A model generated the notes under the pieces. The model was not told the DNA's origin. It worked only from the letters and a program-made list of their open reading frames with translations, and did not search any database. Made by a program: the position numbers and the translations under genes. Of a stretch of 64,000 nucleotides of DNA, positions 35,299 to 45,149 are shown piece after piece; positions within the stretch are counted from its first letter, which is position 1; the number at the start of each line of letters is the position of its first letter. This DNA is from QQVM01 sp035341855. GTDB lineage: Bacteria; Bacteroidota; Bacteroidia; AKYH767-A; 2013-40CM-41-45. The stretch spans positions 1 through 64,000 of the forward strand of contig DAOQWA010000009.1 of assembly GCA_035341855.1 (NCBI GenBank), in the 5' to 3' direction.

Positions 35299-35709
35299 AT
35301 GAAAACCGCAGACGATAGCTTCAAATTTGAGCGAGTTCTTCTCATTGATGATAATGACATTGACAATTTCATCAATGAAAGGATGATTACTACCAATCTT
35401 TTTTCCAGGCAGGTAATCATTAAGAATTCAGCCGAAGCTGCTTTAAAATTTCTGATGGAGAATGACGGAAATGAAGCGGTGATGCCACAACTTATATTCC
35501 TTGACCTGAATATGCCTGTTATGGATGGATTCGGTTTTCTGGCAGAATTCGAAAAACTATCTGATGCGATTAAAAATAATGCAAAGGTAATCGTGCTTTC
35601 ATCTTCGATAAGTCCTGAAGACATCAATCGTGCTTCTACAAATCCTTTCGTTGTTAAATATGTTAACAAGCCATTGAACGAAAAATATTTAGAAGCTATC
35701 AACTTTTAA
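35299..35709 (+). CDS. Single-domain response regulator
   Basis: A 136-residue CheY-like receiver without output domain. The acidic pair is in LLIDDNDIDNF (Asp17, Asp18), the phospho-acceptor is Asp69 in LIFLDLNMPVMDGFGF, the switch Ser in VIVLSSSIS and Lys124 in VNKPL. The IDDNDIDNFIN start is characteristic of Bacteroidota stand-alone receivers. The ATG at 35299 is used because upstream sequence is the tRNA. No kinase is adjacent; the nearest is 8.4 kb away. A strong bidirectional terminator follows. Confidence 0.92.
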   Translation: MKTADDSFKFERVLLIDDNDIDNFINERMITTNLFSRQVIIKNSAEAALKFLMENDGNEAVMPQLIFLDLNMPVMDGFGFLAEFEKLSDAIKNNAKVIVLSSSISPEDINRASTNPFVVKYVNKPLNEKYLEAINF

Positions 35710-35727
35710 CACACTTTATAAGATAAC

Positions 35728-35766
35728 AAAAAAGCCTGTTGGAAAATTCCACCAGGCTTTTTTTTT
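35728..35766. terminator. Bidirectional terminator
   Basis: GCCTG/CAGGC, one T-C mismatch, then TGGAA/TTCCA, bounded by A6 on the left and T9 on the right. It separates the response regulator from the convergent 485-residue gene. Confidence 0.9.
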
Positions 35767-35791
35767 CGCAGTGATTGTTTTCGTAAATAAA

Positions 35792-37249
35792 TTAGTCTTT
35801 GATAGGGTTAGCAAGTCGACGGATCATATTCTCATCCATTTTCAAATACCATAGGATACGATTACGTCCTGAGTTAGCTTCATGGAAATTTTTGTAGATC
35901 TCAGTCAGGCGCTTCACTTTCTTTCTGAATTCTTCAGGTTTAATCGCAGCCTTTAACATCTTAATGAATAATGTTGCGGGAGCGAACAATTCTTCATCCT
36001 CTGTAATTTGTCGCTTTACACTTTGCAGGAGTTGACTGCATAGACCATCTTCACCCTGCAAACAATACTGAAGCGCCTGAAATAATTTGAACTCAACGTC
36101 TGTGAAAAGAAATTTCTTCATTGAGAGTTCGTTACGCAAAGTATTAATGATCCTTGCCGCACCTGAATAATCTCCTTCATAAAATTTAGAGACTGCCTGA
36201 AACTTACGGAAGGAAAGAAATGGATAAGGTTCACTTGGATTTACATCAAAATTACTTTCAAGGTCAGCATTGATATCGGTCAATTCTTCAATGTTGCTAT
36301 TCTGAATAAATCGCTCCAGCTTTGACTCAAGGTATTGAGTCACGTAAAAACTGAAGATAGGTTTAAATGCCACTTCAGGCACATCTTTATTAATTATATT
36401 GTAGTAATGGTCTGCTCTGACAGAATTACCTGTTTTCTGATAGTATTCAAAGTACAAATAGTCGACCATAAATTTGATACTCTGATAAAAAGTATCCAAT
36501 TCATATTTTTCAAAATGTTTTCTTATTTGTTGTAGTACATTGTCTACTTCTATTTCAAGAGCCTTTAGGTTCTCAGTACGACTTGTGAATAAACACATAT
36601 AATATATACGCACCAGATTGTACATCACGAACAAACGATGACCTTGATACAGCTCAGAAATATTTGTCAGCTCACGCAAATTAGCCTGCACAAGTTCCAA
36701 ATCTCTCTGATCACGGGTTAGCATATAATTTCCTGCGCTTTTAACGAAATCATAAAAGATATCCTCAGCCTTAACAACTGCAAGCGAATATGCCACGTGA
36801 CGATTATACTCCTTTTCATAATAGTTGAAGTCACCATTATACATACTTAGCCTGGCCAAAGCTTTATAAACCACGATCAATTCATTTGAAAGATCATACT
36901 CTATTAATTGCTTTTCCAGATTTTTTAGTGCTCTGATTGAAACTTCCCTATCGTTACCAAATACCATTGCAGGGACCAGTGCAACTTTGTCTTTTAAAGC
37001 ACTAATGGGATTCTTAACATTTTGCGAAAGGTACTGTGCGATCCTTTCATTTAAGCGCGACTTTAATGTATAATATGTACTTGGATTCACTCCAAGCATT
37101 TCCATCATTTGATTTTCGTCGAAGCTGTTCTTTCGCGCAGCTTCCAACACCAGATAAGGCTTGTTGTTTTTTCGACCGGCTACAGCAGAAAGTAATTCCT
37201 GGTATTCCGCATCATTCAACTTTTTAATGGTTTTGTTTAATGTTTCCAT
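35792..37249 (-). CDS. Unrecognised 485-residue helical protein
   Basis: A cytosolic-looking protein without signal peptide or membrane helix. The first 75 residues look like a small helical DNA- or partner-binding domain (LVLEAARKNSFDENQMMEMLGVNPSTYYTLKSRLNERIAQYL has a helix-turn-helix-like pattern). The remainder is a long series of amphipathic helices rich in Tyr and Phe (ALARLSMYNGDFNYYEKEYNRH, HYYNIINKDVPEVAFKPIFSFYV, AVSKFYEGDYSGAARIINTLRNEL) of TPR-like type. I know similar unnamed proteins in Bacteroidota but no function. It is divergent from the PKD locus; a palindrome lies in the shared upstream region. Confidence 0.8.
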   Translation of the reverse strand: METLNKTIKKLNDAEYQELLSAVAGRKNNKPYLVLEAARKNSFDENQMMEMLGVNPSTYYTLKSRLNERIAQYLSQNVKNPISALKDKVALVPAMVFGNDREVSIRALKNLEKQLIEYDLSNELIVVYKALARLSMYNGDFNYYEKEYNRHVAYSLAVVKAEDIFYDFVKSAGNYMLTRDQRDLELVQANLRELTNISELYQGHRLFVMYNLVRIYYMCLFTSRTENLKALEIEVDNVLQQIRKHFEKYELDTFYQSIKFMVDYLYFEYYQKTGNSVRADHYYNIINKDVPEVAFKPIFSFYVTQYLESKLERFIQNSNIEELTDINADLESNFDVNPSEPYPFLSFRKFQAVSKFYEGDYSGAARIINTLRNELSMKKFLFTDVEFKLFQALQYCLQGEDGLCSQLLQSVKRQITEDEELFAPATLFIKMLKAAIKPEEFRKKVKRLTEIYKNFHEANSGRNRILWYLKMDENMIRRLANPIKD

Positions 37250-37553
37250 AACCTGTGATGTCTTTTTTTAGTTTGTTTTATTTGACTTGTATAACGAGGA
37301 TATCGACTTTAGGATACACTACCGCAAAATTTTCGGATAAGAGAATAGATTCAATTCTCACAGAAACTCCGCTTCCTAAAAAGTTGATTTTTTTATCATT
37401 TTATTTGATTTGTCAGAAATTTCGTGTTTTAGTCCCGAATTATGTGATTAAATCTTGCAAATCTTACACATGTAAGATGTGATGCTTATTACAGGAACTG
37501 AGAGGGGGTACATCAGTATATATTGGTCATATAAGAATTTTAAACCCCTTCTA
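37250..37553. other. Divergent intergenic region upstream of the PKD locus
   Basis: About 300 bases with no supportable gene. The longer frame open from 37479 is not accepted as coding before the ATG at 37554. It contains the palindrome at 37461-37478. No perfect TAnnTTTG on either strand. Confidence 0.55.
37461..37478. promoter_or_regulatory. 18-bp palindrome, possible operator
   Basis: ATCTTACA-CA-TGTAAGAT: eight-base perfect arms around two bases, 75 bases before the ATG at 37554 and 212 bases before the divergent gene. Symmetry and size fit a dimeric regulator site. Confidence 0.5.
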
Positions 37554-38087
37554 ATGAAAACAATTACCTCACCAACACAGGATGGAATGCAACCTAGAAG
37601 CAAATTTCATTCCTTGAAATCCAAGACTGAAGGCAATCGCTTCTTTGTCTATGTTCTTGAACTTGTCATACTATATGTATTGGTATTTGCAACAGTCAGT
37701 GTATTTGCACAGGCCCCTGCTACTGCTACATCAACAAAAACTCCGGGTAAACTGGAATTTGTAAAGGAGACAATTGTATTCAATTCCGGTAAAGTCTATT
37801 TAAACTGGGTAGCAAAAGAAAATGCTGAAGATTGCATATATGTAATAGAGCGTTCAGCTGATGGGAAAGAATTTGAACCTGTTGGATTGAAAGAGGGTAT
37901 TGGTTCGCCACTGGAATTATTATACAGTTGGGTGGATACAAAGCCTATGACAGGAACCTCACAGTACCGTATCAAACAGATCAATAATGAAGGAAGTCTT
38001 GTTGCTGAAGCGGATGCCCGCTCAGTATCATCTCCGGACAATCCATTATATCTGGATAAGAATAGCCGATTAGTTCAGGTGAAATAA
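37554..38087 (+). CDS. Small secreted fibronectin III-like protein
   Basis: A 177-residue protein. A long basic N-terminal part (about 34 residues) precedes a signal-anchor (VYVLELVILYVLVFATVSVFAQA) that probably is cleaved after FAQA. The mature 115 residues look like a single fibronectin III/Ig-like domain (KVYLNWVAKENAEDCIYVIERSADGKEFEPVG...SQYRIKQINNEGSLV). The start at 37554 is chosen over 37479 because it gives the more normal N-terminus. The giant PKD gene begins 68 bases after the stop, and the two probably form one unit. No sorting domain. Confidence 0.75.
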   Translation: MKTITSPTQDGMQPRSKFHSLKSKTEGNRFFVYVLELVILYVLVFATVSVFAQAPATATSTKTPGKLEFVKETIVFNSGKVYLNWVAKENAEDCIYVIERSADGKEFEPVGLKEGIGSPLELLYSWVDTKPMTGTSQYRIKQINNEGSLVAEADARSVSSPDNPLYLDKNSRLVQVK

Positions 38088-38100
38088 ATCACCTGAACTA
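38071..38100 (+). other. Hairpin spanning the stop codon of the fibronectin-like gene
   Basis: Perfect 12-base arms (TAGTTCAGGTGA and its complement) enclose AATAAA; the stop codon TAA is in the loop. It is followed by a mixed TC-rich stretch, not a clean T run. It could be a partial terminator or processing site before the PKD gene. Confidence 0.65.
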
Positions 38101-38155
38101 ATTGTTCTCTCTTTACGGTGAGAGTGTCAGAATACTGACAAACAATAGATCAATC

Positions 38156-41100
38156 ATGGGAATCCATACGCTGAAAATAGTATTGAACTTATTTAAAAGA
38201 CAAAGCTGGCTTACGCTGGCATTGTCAATATACCTTTGTACTGTCAATGGCAATCCGATAGCCTCGTTTACCGTAAACAGAAACACAGGATGTATCCCGT
38301 TGAGTGTTCAATTCACGAATACATCTACCGGTGCAAGTTCATATTTTTGGACTCTGGGAAATGGAAATACTTCTACGCTTGCCGATCCAACAAACCTTTA
38401 TTCTGTCCAAGGAAATTACACCATAAGCCTGATTGCTTACGATGGTCTTGGGGGAAGTGACACTGCGGTTTATACAAATTATATCAGCGTTAACGGAAAA
38501 CCAGATGCAGATTTCTATTCAACCAATCTGGCATCATGTCTTGATAATAATAGTTATTCTTTTGTAAATACTTCCAGCGCTGCCACAACTTACCTGTGGG
38601 ACTTTGGCGACGGTACGACTACCACACAAGCTAATCCACAACATACATTTTTACAATCCGGTACTTTTACTATTACCTTGATCGCAACGAATGCTTATGG
38701 GTGCCAGGATGTTGAGATCAAGAATCAATACATTACTATTTATCCAAAACCGAATGGTGCAATCACAGCCAGTCCAACTTCAAGTTGCGATCCAGCGACA
38801 GTATTTCAATTCAGAAATAATGTTACAGGAAACAATTCCTGGTTATGGAATTTCGGTGACGGAACAACGTCTACACAACAAAATCCTAATCATACTTTTC
38901 CAAGCTCCGGAAACTATAATGTTTCATTGATAGTCACCAATTCATATGGTTGCCGTGACACTTCTGATGGACCAACACGAATAAGCGTCACCCCTGCCAA
39001 TTGGGCAAGTTTCACTTCGAATATTGACAGCGGCTGTGCTCCGCTTGCAGTTGATTTTACAACACCTGTAGTATATGTTACATATATAAAATGGGATTTT
39101 GGTGATGGAACGAGTTCAACGAATTATGCACCGTCACATACCTATACAAATCCCGGAACTTATACAGTAACCATGACGATCGCAACAGCAAACGGATGCT
39201 CTGACACGATCGTAAGAACTAATTATATTTATGTGGCCCCTAAACCGGCACCTAGTTTCACCTACGTAAATAGCGTTGGATGCGGACCGCTCACAGTTCG
39301 GTTCACAAATACTTCAACGAACTATGTTTCTTGTTTGTGGGTTTTTGGTGATGGGACTACATCCACTGATCCAAATCCTGTACATACTTATACTAACAGT
39401 GGTAAATTTAATGTAACACTAAAATGTTGGGGACCCGGCGGGTGCACAAAAAGTATAGTCTACTATGACATAGTAAAGGTAACACGCACAACTGCTATGT
39501 TCGCTGTGGACAAAAGAATTGGCTGTCCTCCACTATCGGTAAATTTTAGCAATCTTTCACCACCAACAGGTCTTACCTATCAATGGGACTTCGGTGACGG
39601 TACCAGCTCTACATTACAAAATCCTTCTCATACCTATAATACGTCTGCAAATTTTGATGTTCGCCTTATCGTTCGCGATTCACTTGGTTGTACCGATACA
39701 CTTACCAAAGCATCTTTCATTCAAACGATAAATCCTGCTGCGAATTACATCCCACCACCAACAACAGTCGGTTGTGCTCCTTTAACAACACAGTTTACGG
39801 ATGCTACAGCAGGTTCAACTTCCTGGACATGGGATTTTGGCGATGGAACTACTTCGAACCTTCAAAATCCTGTTCATACTTATACCAGTCCGGGATTATA
39901 TACAGTCTCTCTTACAACCACATCGACAGGCGGAGGATGTACACAAACAATCCCAGTCTTCAGCACATTTGATGTCAGAGGAGGTTATGCCGGGTTCATG
40001 CATACTGCAACAATTTGCCCTCCATGGGAAGCAACTTTTGTGGATACATCACTCAATGCTGTTTCATGGTTGTGGGATTTTGGTGATGGTACGACAAGTA
40101 CACAGCAACATCCAAACCATACTTTTAACAGTCCGGGCTACCATAGTGTATCTCTCACCGTGACAACTGCAGATGGATGTTCGTATACCACTATGCAAAG
40201 TAACAGTGTTTACTTTGCTCCATTTGGTGCAAACTTTTATGGTGTAACTCTGGATTCAATATTTCCGGCAAGAGTACAGTTCCATGCCAATTCTGTAGGA
40301 GCCACCGGTTGGCTTTGGGATTTTGGAGATGGTACATTCTCAACATTGGAGAACCCGCTCCATTTATACAATACTTTTTCAAACTATAATGTTACGCTGA
40401 CCATAACTAACGGTGTCTGTACACTATTCTATGATCCACCGCCATTTATATTTGGAAGTCCTGATACTTCTTCGGTTGATGTTGGAAACTCCGGTGAGCC
40501 CGTCGTCCAAAGGGGTTGTACCCCACTTGCGGTAACTTTCACACAAACCATCCCGGGATTCTCTTCCTGGCATTGGGATTTTGGAGATGGTTCGACTTCA
40601 ACCTTACAATATCCTCAACATACTTATACTGAGCCGGGTGTCTATACTGTTGTTCTCACCGCAACTGATACTCTTGGAATTGTTCAAGTCCAGCGAATGG
40701 ACAGCATTGTACGGGTATCCGGTCCACAAGCCGGTTTTATTGTCAACCAGAACGCAACTTGTAACAATACACAAGTCATGCTTCAGGATACATCCAAAAA
40801 TGCAATTGCGTGGCACTGGAATTTTGGAGACAGCACCCTTTCCGCTCTTCAAAATCCATCTCATATCTATAATAGTGGTTTGCCAAATTATATCATCACC
40901 CAGACTGTCACAGATACAATGGGTTGCAAGAGTTCTATTTCTACATCAATCTTTTCAAATTTTGTGAGCCCTATGATGGCAAGCGAAAATGAGATATGCG
41001 GAACAGATACTGTTCATTTTTTCACCAGTCTGTTAAACTATGCAAGTTATTTATGGGATTTTGGTGACAGCACTACATCCACTTTGGTATCACCGAATCA

Positions 41101-43951
41101 TGTCTATAGTCAGGAAGGTGTATACACAGTTACATTAACTGTCACAGATAATGCAGGTTGTACACAATCATTTACATTGAACCCTCCTATCACAGTAAAT
41201 TTACCTGTTGCTGCATTCACATCTACAGGAACTCATGGTTGTACTAATTTGAATGTCCTTTTTACTAACCAGTCACAACACGGAACGGCATACCTGTGGG
41301 ATTTTGGAGACGGCAGTACTTCTTCAATAACTAATCCTTTGCACCCTTATATGGATGCAGGAGTATATGATGTGAGTCTTACCGTTTTCAGTGGAAATTG
41401 TGTGAGTCGCGTTGACTATCCGCAATACATTAAAGTTGATACCGCTCATGCCGACTTCAGTTGGTCTACAAGCAGTATATGTACGCCCTTCACAGTACAG
41501 TTCACAGATCTTAGTGCCAATGCCGTCTCCTGGAAATGGTTATTTGGCAATGGCGACTCGTCAACGGTTCAAAATCCAAGTACCATCTATACTCAAACTT
41601 ATGGTCGTCCAACTAAACTTGCTATAATTGATGTGAATGGTTGTACTGACACAGCGACATCCCCACCAATCTATCCTTTGCAATCACGATTTACAACTTC
41701 AGTAGACTCGGGTTGTATCCCTGTTCAGGTTCAATTTCAAAACACCTCACAAAACGGGGCTCAATTCTTTTGGGATTTTGGAGACGGAACAACTTCTACA
41801 CTAACTCATCCTAGCCATACATATACACAAGCGGGAGCATACGATGTGATGTTGATATCCTATGCCAATTCAGCCAATGGTGGCTGCTCTGACACCTTAT
41901 TTATGCCTGCGAAAATTCATGCTTTGGAACCAAAAGCCAACTTCATGACGCCGGACGTGTATGCCTGTGCACCATCCCTGGTAAATTTCACAGATCTATC
42001 AGTAGATGGAGATACATATTTATGGGACTTTGGTGATAGCACTACCTCCACCAATAAAACGCCATCTCATATCTACAATAATCCCGGAATATATACTGTG
42101 ACATTAATAGTAAAAAGCAATTCAGGTTGTAGTGATACTTTAGTGCGTCCTCAGTATATACAGGTTCTCGGCCCTGTCACGAAATTTGCAGCATCAGCCT
42201 TTGAAGGATGTGCACCATTTGATGTAAGCTTCACAGATCAGTCTATCAATGCTGTTACCTGGAGTTGGAATTATGGAGATGGATACTCAGCGATCACATC
42301 GAATCCAACACATACATTCCGGGACACGGGCGTATTTACAGTATCGCTTGTTACAAGTGATACTGCCGGTTGTAATTCATATTATGAATTGCCACAAAAA
42401 ATCTATGTTCACCCCACTCCTATTGCAGAGTATTCTATGCCGGCCTTAAGTGGCTGCGAACCATTCACTGCTAACTTTACAAACTTATCAGTCGGTCAAA
42501 CTTCGTCTTACTGGGATTTCGGTGATGGTAGTACTTCTATAGATGAAAATCCTATCCATGAATACCTTCAGGCAGGAACCTACCCGATTAAGCTTATCGT
42601 TTCAAACAATTTTGGTTGTAAAGACACCTTTTCACTTAGTCATGATCTAGATGTTAAACCTACACCGGTAACATCATTCACTGCTAATGCGTCACAGGGC
42701 TGCACGCCTTTCTGGGTAAGCTTTCAAAGTACTACTGCCAATTCTACGAATGCAACATACCTGTGGAACTTCGGGGATGGTACTTCATCGACAGATCAAA
42801 ATCCAATCAAGGTCTACACTACACCGGGATTTTATACGGTGAGTTTGCAGGTTACTAATTCAAGCGGCTGTTCAAATTCATTGGTCCAGCCATCCATAAT
42901 CCATGTCCTTGATACATTGCCACCTCCGGAATCTAAGATCTATAGCGTCTCAGTACTCTCGGATAGTGATGTTGAGATCATATGGGAAAACAATCCTGCA
43001 ATTGATCTTGCTGCATATATTTTGTACAGACTAAATCCTGTAACGAATTCATATGATGTGATATTTACTGAAACGAATCCTCAGAATACGAACTTCTCAT
43101 TAGAGTCAAAACATAAGGATCAGGGCCTAAATACTTTGCTAAATACCTATACATATAAATTACAAGCTATAGATATTTGTGGTAACGCAATACCTCTTGA
43201 TAGTCTCACTGCTCACACGACGATCAACGTTTCTTCATACAGAATAAATAAGGACATCCGGGTCACATGGACAGCCTATCAAGGTTGTCCTGTGAGCAGC
43301 TATCAGATCTTCAGATATGAGCGTGGTGACAACCCACAATATTTGTGCACAGTCCCGTCAGACTCGTTAGCCTATACCGATACCACATTCGATTGTCCGC
43401 ATCCATACTCATATAAAATTATGGCAACGGACCTGTGTGGAACGCAATACATCTCCTATAGTGATACATCCAAAACTTATCCGCTGAACCTATTTGCAGA
43501 TCAGATTGTTGATGTGATACGCTCGACAGTTGTTGAAAACCGGTCGGTACTCACCGAATGGCTTCCGCCTACTGTTCAGCCTGACAAGGTTGCGCAGTAT
43601 GATATTTACCGATCAACTGATGAAGATAACTACCACTACATCCAATCTGTACCAAGTGTTCAAAATGATTTTATGGATTTCGATGTGGACGTTCAAAACA
43701 ATCATTACTTCTATAAAATTCTTGTAATAAACACCTGCAACATCATGGAAGACCTGAGTCCTTTAACGTCTACAGTTTTGCTTCGCGGAGAAATGAATGA
43801 AGCCCGCGAAGTTGAATTGAACTGGACTTCCTATAAAGGATGGGAAAACGGAGTTGACTATTATGTATTAGAAAAGCTGGATGAAAATGGACATTGGCAG
43901 GTATTGAAACGATTGGACGGAAATACCCTACAGTACAAATACCAGGAATAA
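38156..43951 (+). CDS. Giant PKD-repeat protein with fibronectin III-like C-terminus
   Basis: A 1931-residue protein from the ATG at 38156 (the frame is open from 38102). After an N-terminal hydrophobic segment (SWLTLALSIYLCTVNG) come 19 PKD domains, counted by the WxFGDGTTST-type motif (three are degenerate: FWTLGNG, WLFGNG, WNYGDG), each about 80 residues, most with a Cys pair (for example GCAPL early and GCT/GCS late). Residues from about 1590 to the end hold three complete fibronectin III-like domains and part of a fourth. The protein stops at YKYQE in the middle of that domain, and no T9SS sorting domain follows in any frame. Presumably an adhesin or extracellular stalk. Confidence 0.88.
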   Translation: MGIHTLKIVLNLFKRQSWLTLALSIYLCTVNGNPIASFTVNRNTGCIPLSVQFTNTSTGASSYFWTLGNGNTSTLADPTNLYSVQGNYTISLIAYDGLGGSDTAVYTNYISVNGKPDADFYSTNLASCLDNNSYSFVNTSSAATTYLWDFGDGTTTTQANPQHTFLQSGTFTITLIATNAYGCQDVEIKNQYITIYPKPNGAITASPTSSCDPATVFQFRNNVTGNNSWLWNFGDGTTSTQQNPNHTFPSSGNYNVSLIVTNSYGCRDTSDGPTRISVTPANWASFTSNIDSGCAPLAVDFTTPVVYVTYIKWDFGDGTSSTNYAPSHTYTNPGTYTVTMTIATANGCSDTIVRTNYIYVAPKPAPSFTYVNSVGCGPLTVRFTNTSTNYVSCLWVFGDGTTSTDPNPVHTYTNSGKFNVTLKCWGPGGCTKSIVYYDIVKVTRTTAMFAVDKRIGCPPLSVNFSNLSPPTGLTYQWDFGDGTSSTLQNPSHTYNTSANFDVRLIVRDSLGCTDTLTKASFIQTINPAANYIPPPTTVGCAPLTTQFTDATAGSTSWTWDFGDGTTSNLQNPVHTYTSPGLYTVSLTTTSTGGGCTQTIPVFSTFDVRGGYAGFMHTATICPPWEATFVDTSLNAVSWLWDFGDGTTSTQQHPNHTFNSPGYHSVSLTVTTADGCSYTTMQSNSVYFAPFGANFYGVTLDSIFPARVQFHANSVGATGWLWDFGDGTFSTLENPLHLYNTFSNYNVTLTITNGVCTLFYDPPPFIFGSPDTSSVDVGNSGEPVVQRGCTPLAVTFTQTIPGFSSWHWDFGDGSTSTLQYPQHTYTEPGVYTVVLTATDTLGIVQVQRMDSIVRVSGPQAGFIVNQNATCNNTQVMLQDTSKNAIAWHWNFGDSTLSALQNPSHIYNSGLPNYIITQTVTDTMGCKSSISTSIFSNFVSPMMASENEICGTDTVHFFTSLLNYASYLWDFGDSTTSTLVSPNHVYSQEGVYTVTLTVTDNAGCTQSFTLNPPITVNLPVAAFTSTGTHGCTNLNVLFTNQSQHGTAYLWDFGDGSTSSITNPLHPYMDAGVYDVSLTVFSGNCVSRVDYPQYIKVDTAHADFSWSTSSICTPFTVQFTDLSANAVSWKWLFGNGDSSTVQNPSTIYTQTYGRPTKLAIIDVNGCTDTATSPPIYPLQSRFTTSVDSGCIPVQVQFQNTSQNGAQFFWDFGDGTTSTLTHPSHTYTQAGAYDVMLISYANSANGGCSDTLFMPAKIHALEPKANFMTPDVYACAPSLVNFTDLSVDGDTYLWDFGDSTTSTNKTPSHIYNNPGIYTVTLIVKSNSGCSDTLVRPQYIQVLGPVTKFAASAFEGCAPFDVSFTDQSINAVTWSWNYGDGYSAITSNPTHTFRDTGVFTVSLVTSDTAGCNSYYELPQKIYVHPTPIAEYSMPALSGCEPFTANFTNLSVGQTSSYWDFGDGSTSIDENPIHEYLQAGTYPIKLIVSNNFGCKDTFSLSHDLDVKPTPVTSFTANASQGCTPFWVSFQSTTANSTNATYLWNFGDGTSSTDQNPIKVYTTPGFYTVSLQVTNSSGCSNSLVQPSIIHVLDTLPPPESKIYSVSVLSDSDVEIIWENNPAIDLAAYILYRLNPVTNSYDVIFTETNPQNTNFSLESKHKDQGLNTLLNTYTYKLQAIDICGNAIPLDSLTAHTTINVSSYRINKDIRVTWTAYQGCPVSSYQIFRYERGDNPQYLCTVPSDSLAYTDTTFDCPHPYSYKIMATDLCGTQYISYSDTSKTYPLNLFADQIVDVIRSTVVENRSVLTEWLPPTVQPDKVAQYDIYRSTDEDNYHYIQSVPSVQNDFMDFDVDVQNNHYFYKILVINTCNIMEDLSPLTSTVLLRGEMNEAREVELNWTSYKGWENGVDYYVLEKLDENGHWQVLKRLDGNTLQYKYQE

Positions 43952-44087
43952 AAATAGTTGCTTTTCACGATACTCTTAAGAGAATAGCTTTGTTTGAATT
44001 ATAAACTCAGGCTTTGTCGGTAATTATTTTGTCAATAAAAGACAAAGGAGGCAGAACTGATATATTCTTCTTAATTTAGGGTCGAAT

Positions 44088-45059
44088 ATGCGACCAATCC
44101 TTTTTCTATACCTTCTCGCAATTTATATTCTCATTCAATTTTGTTGGTGGGCATATTTGCTGATTGATTTAAATGATGAAGTATTTGAACATCGGATCGA
44201 GAACGTTCTCCTGAAATCTGAATCGAAAGAAAGTCAGGAAAAAGAAATCCAATATCTTGAAAAAAAGATAAAACAACGTCGCTGGATGGTCATCGGTGAA
44301 GGTAGCGTGTTTTTAATCCTCTTGGTTTGGGGATCATATCTATCAATCAACGCATTTAGAAAAGAAGTTGAACTCGCCAGACAACAAAAGAATTTTTTGC
44401 TCTCAATAACACATGAGTTTAAGTCGCCTCTTGCATCAATTAAACTATACTTACAAACCATCCTTCGTCATGACCTTCAAAGGGAAAAAGAAATATCGTT
44501 TATTAACAATGCCATTTACGATACTGAAAGGCTGAATCATCTGGTTGAAAACGCGCTTCTTGCAAATTTAATTAATCATAAAGGCTACAATTTTGATTTT
44601 GAAGAAATCAACCTTTCAGCTTTCGTGAGGCTTATTGTACAAAAGTATCAACACGTGCCAAACCATCAAAAGATCAACGTGCAAATCGATGAAGGAATCC
44701 ACATGATGGGAGATAAAAATGCCTTGCATCTTTTATTGTCTAATCTTCTTGAAAATGCGAGAAAATATTCACCTGATGACAAGGCAATTGGAATTCGACT
44801 GGAGTCAACGAAAGACGTAATAAAGTTATGTGTGATAGATCAAGGAATTGGTATTCCTGATGAATTTAAAACAAAGGTCTTCCGGAAATTTTTTCGTATT
44901 GGCAACGAAGAAACACGACAGTCAAAAGGTACCGGTCTCGGCTTATTCATTGTCAAACATATTGTAGAAGGGCATGGTGGTAAAATAATGATAAGAGACA
45001 ATGAACCGAGAGGAACGATCATTTGCATTGAATTCAGGTCAAAAACTGATCTTGCCTAA
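44088..45059 (+). CDS. Sensor histidine kinase
   Basis: A 323-residue membrane kinase: two transmembrane helices (about 5-26 and 68-88) with a short, charged, coiled-coil-like periplasmic part between (40-65), then a HisKA domain (His109 in LSITHEFKSPLASIK) and HATPase_c (N box NLLENARKYS, G1 DQGIGIP, G2 GTGLGL). The periplasmic part is too small for a typical ligand domain. No response regulator is adjacent; the closest is the single-domain receiver at 35.3 kb. Confidence 0.93.
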   Translation: MRPILFLYLLAIYILIQFCWWAYLLIDLNDEVFEHRIENVLLKSESKESQEKEIQYLEKKIKQRRWMVIGEGSVFLILLVWGSYLSINAFRKEVELARQQKNFLLSITHEFKSPLASIKLYLQTILRHDLQREKEISFINNAIYDTERLNHLVENALLANLINHKGYNFDFEEINLSAFVRLIVQKYQHVPNHQKINVQIDEGIHMMGDKNALHLLLSNLLENARKYSPDDKAIGIRLESTKDVIKLCVIDQGIGIPDEFKTKVFRKFFRIGNEETRQSKGTGLGLFIVKHIVEGHGGKIMIRDNEPRGTIICIEFRSKTDLA

Positions 45060-45149
45060 TCATTTTTGACTAAAACTCCCTTTGTGAGGAGTGAAATTCG
45101 TAAATTGCGAATCCAAACAAGTTCGCAAGAAATTAACCTGATTTTTTTT

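Noticed and set aside
38156..42900. Strong repeated structure that could be a DNA repeat region
   Set aside because: The repetition is at protein level (PKD domains, about 80 residues) with diverged bases; it is one coding frame.
43952..44087. Search for the missing C-terminus of the PKD protein in other frames
   Set aside because: No frame continues the fibronectin domain or shows a sorting-domain motif; the region looks non-coding.
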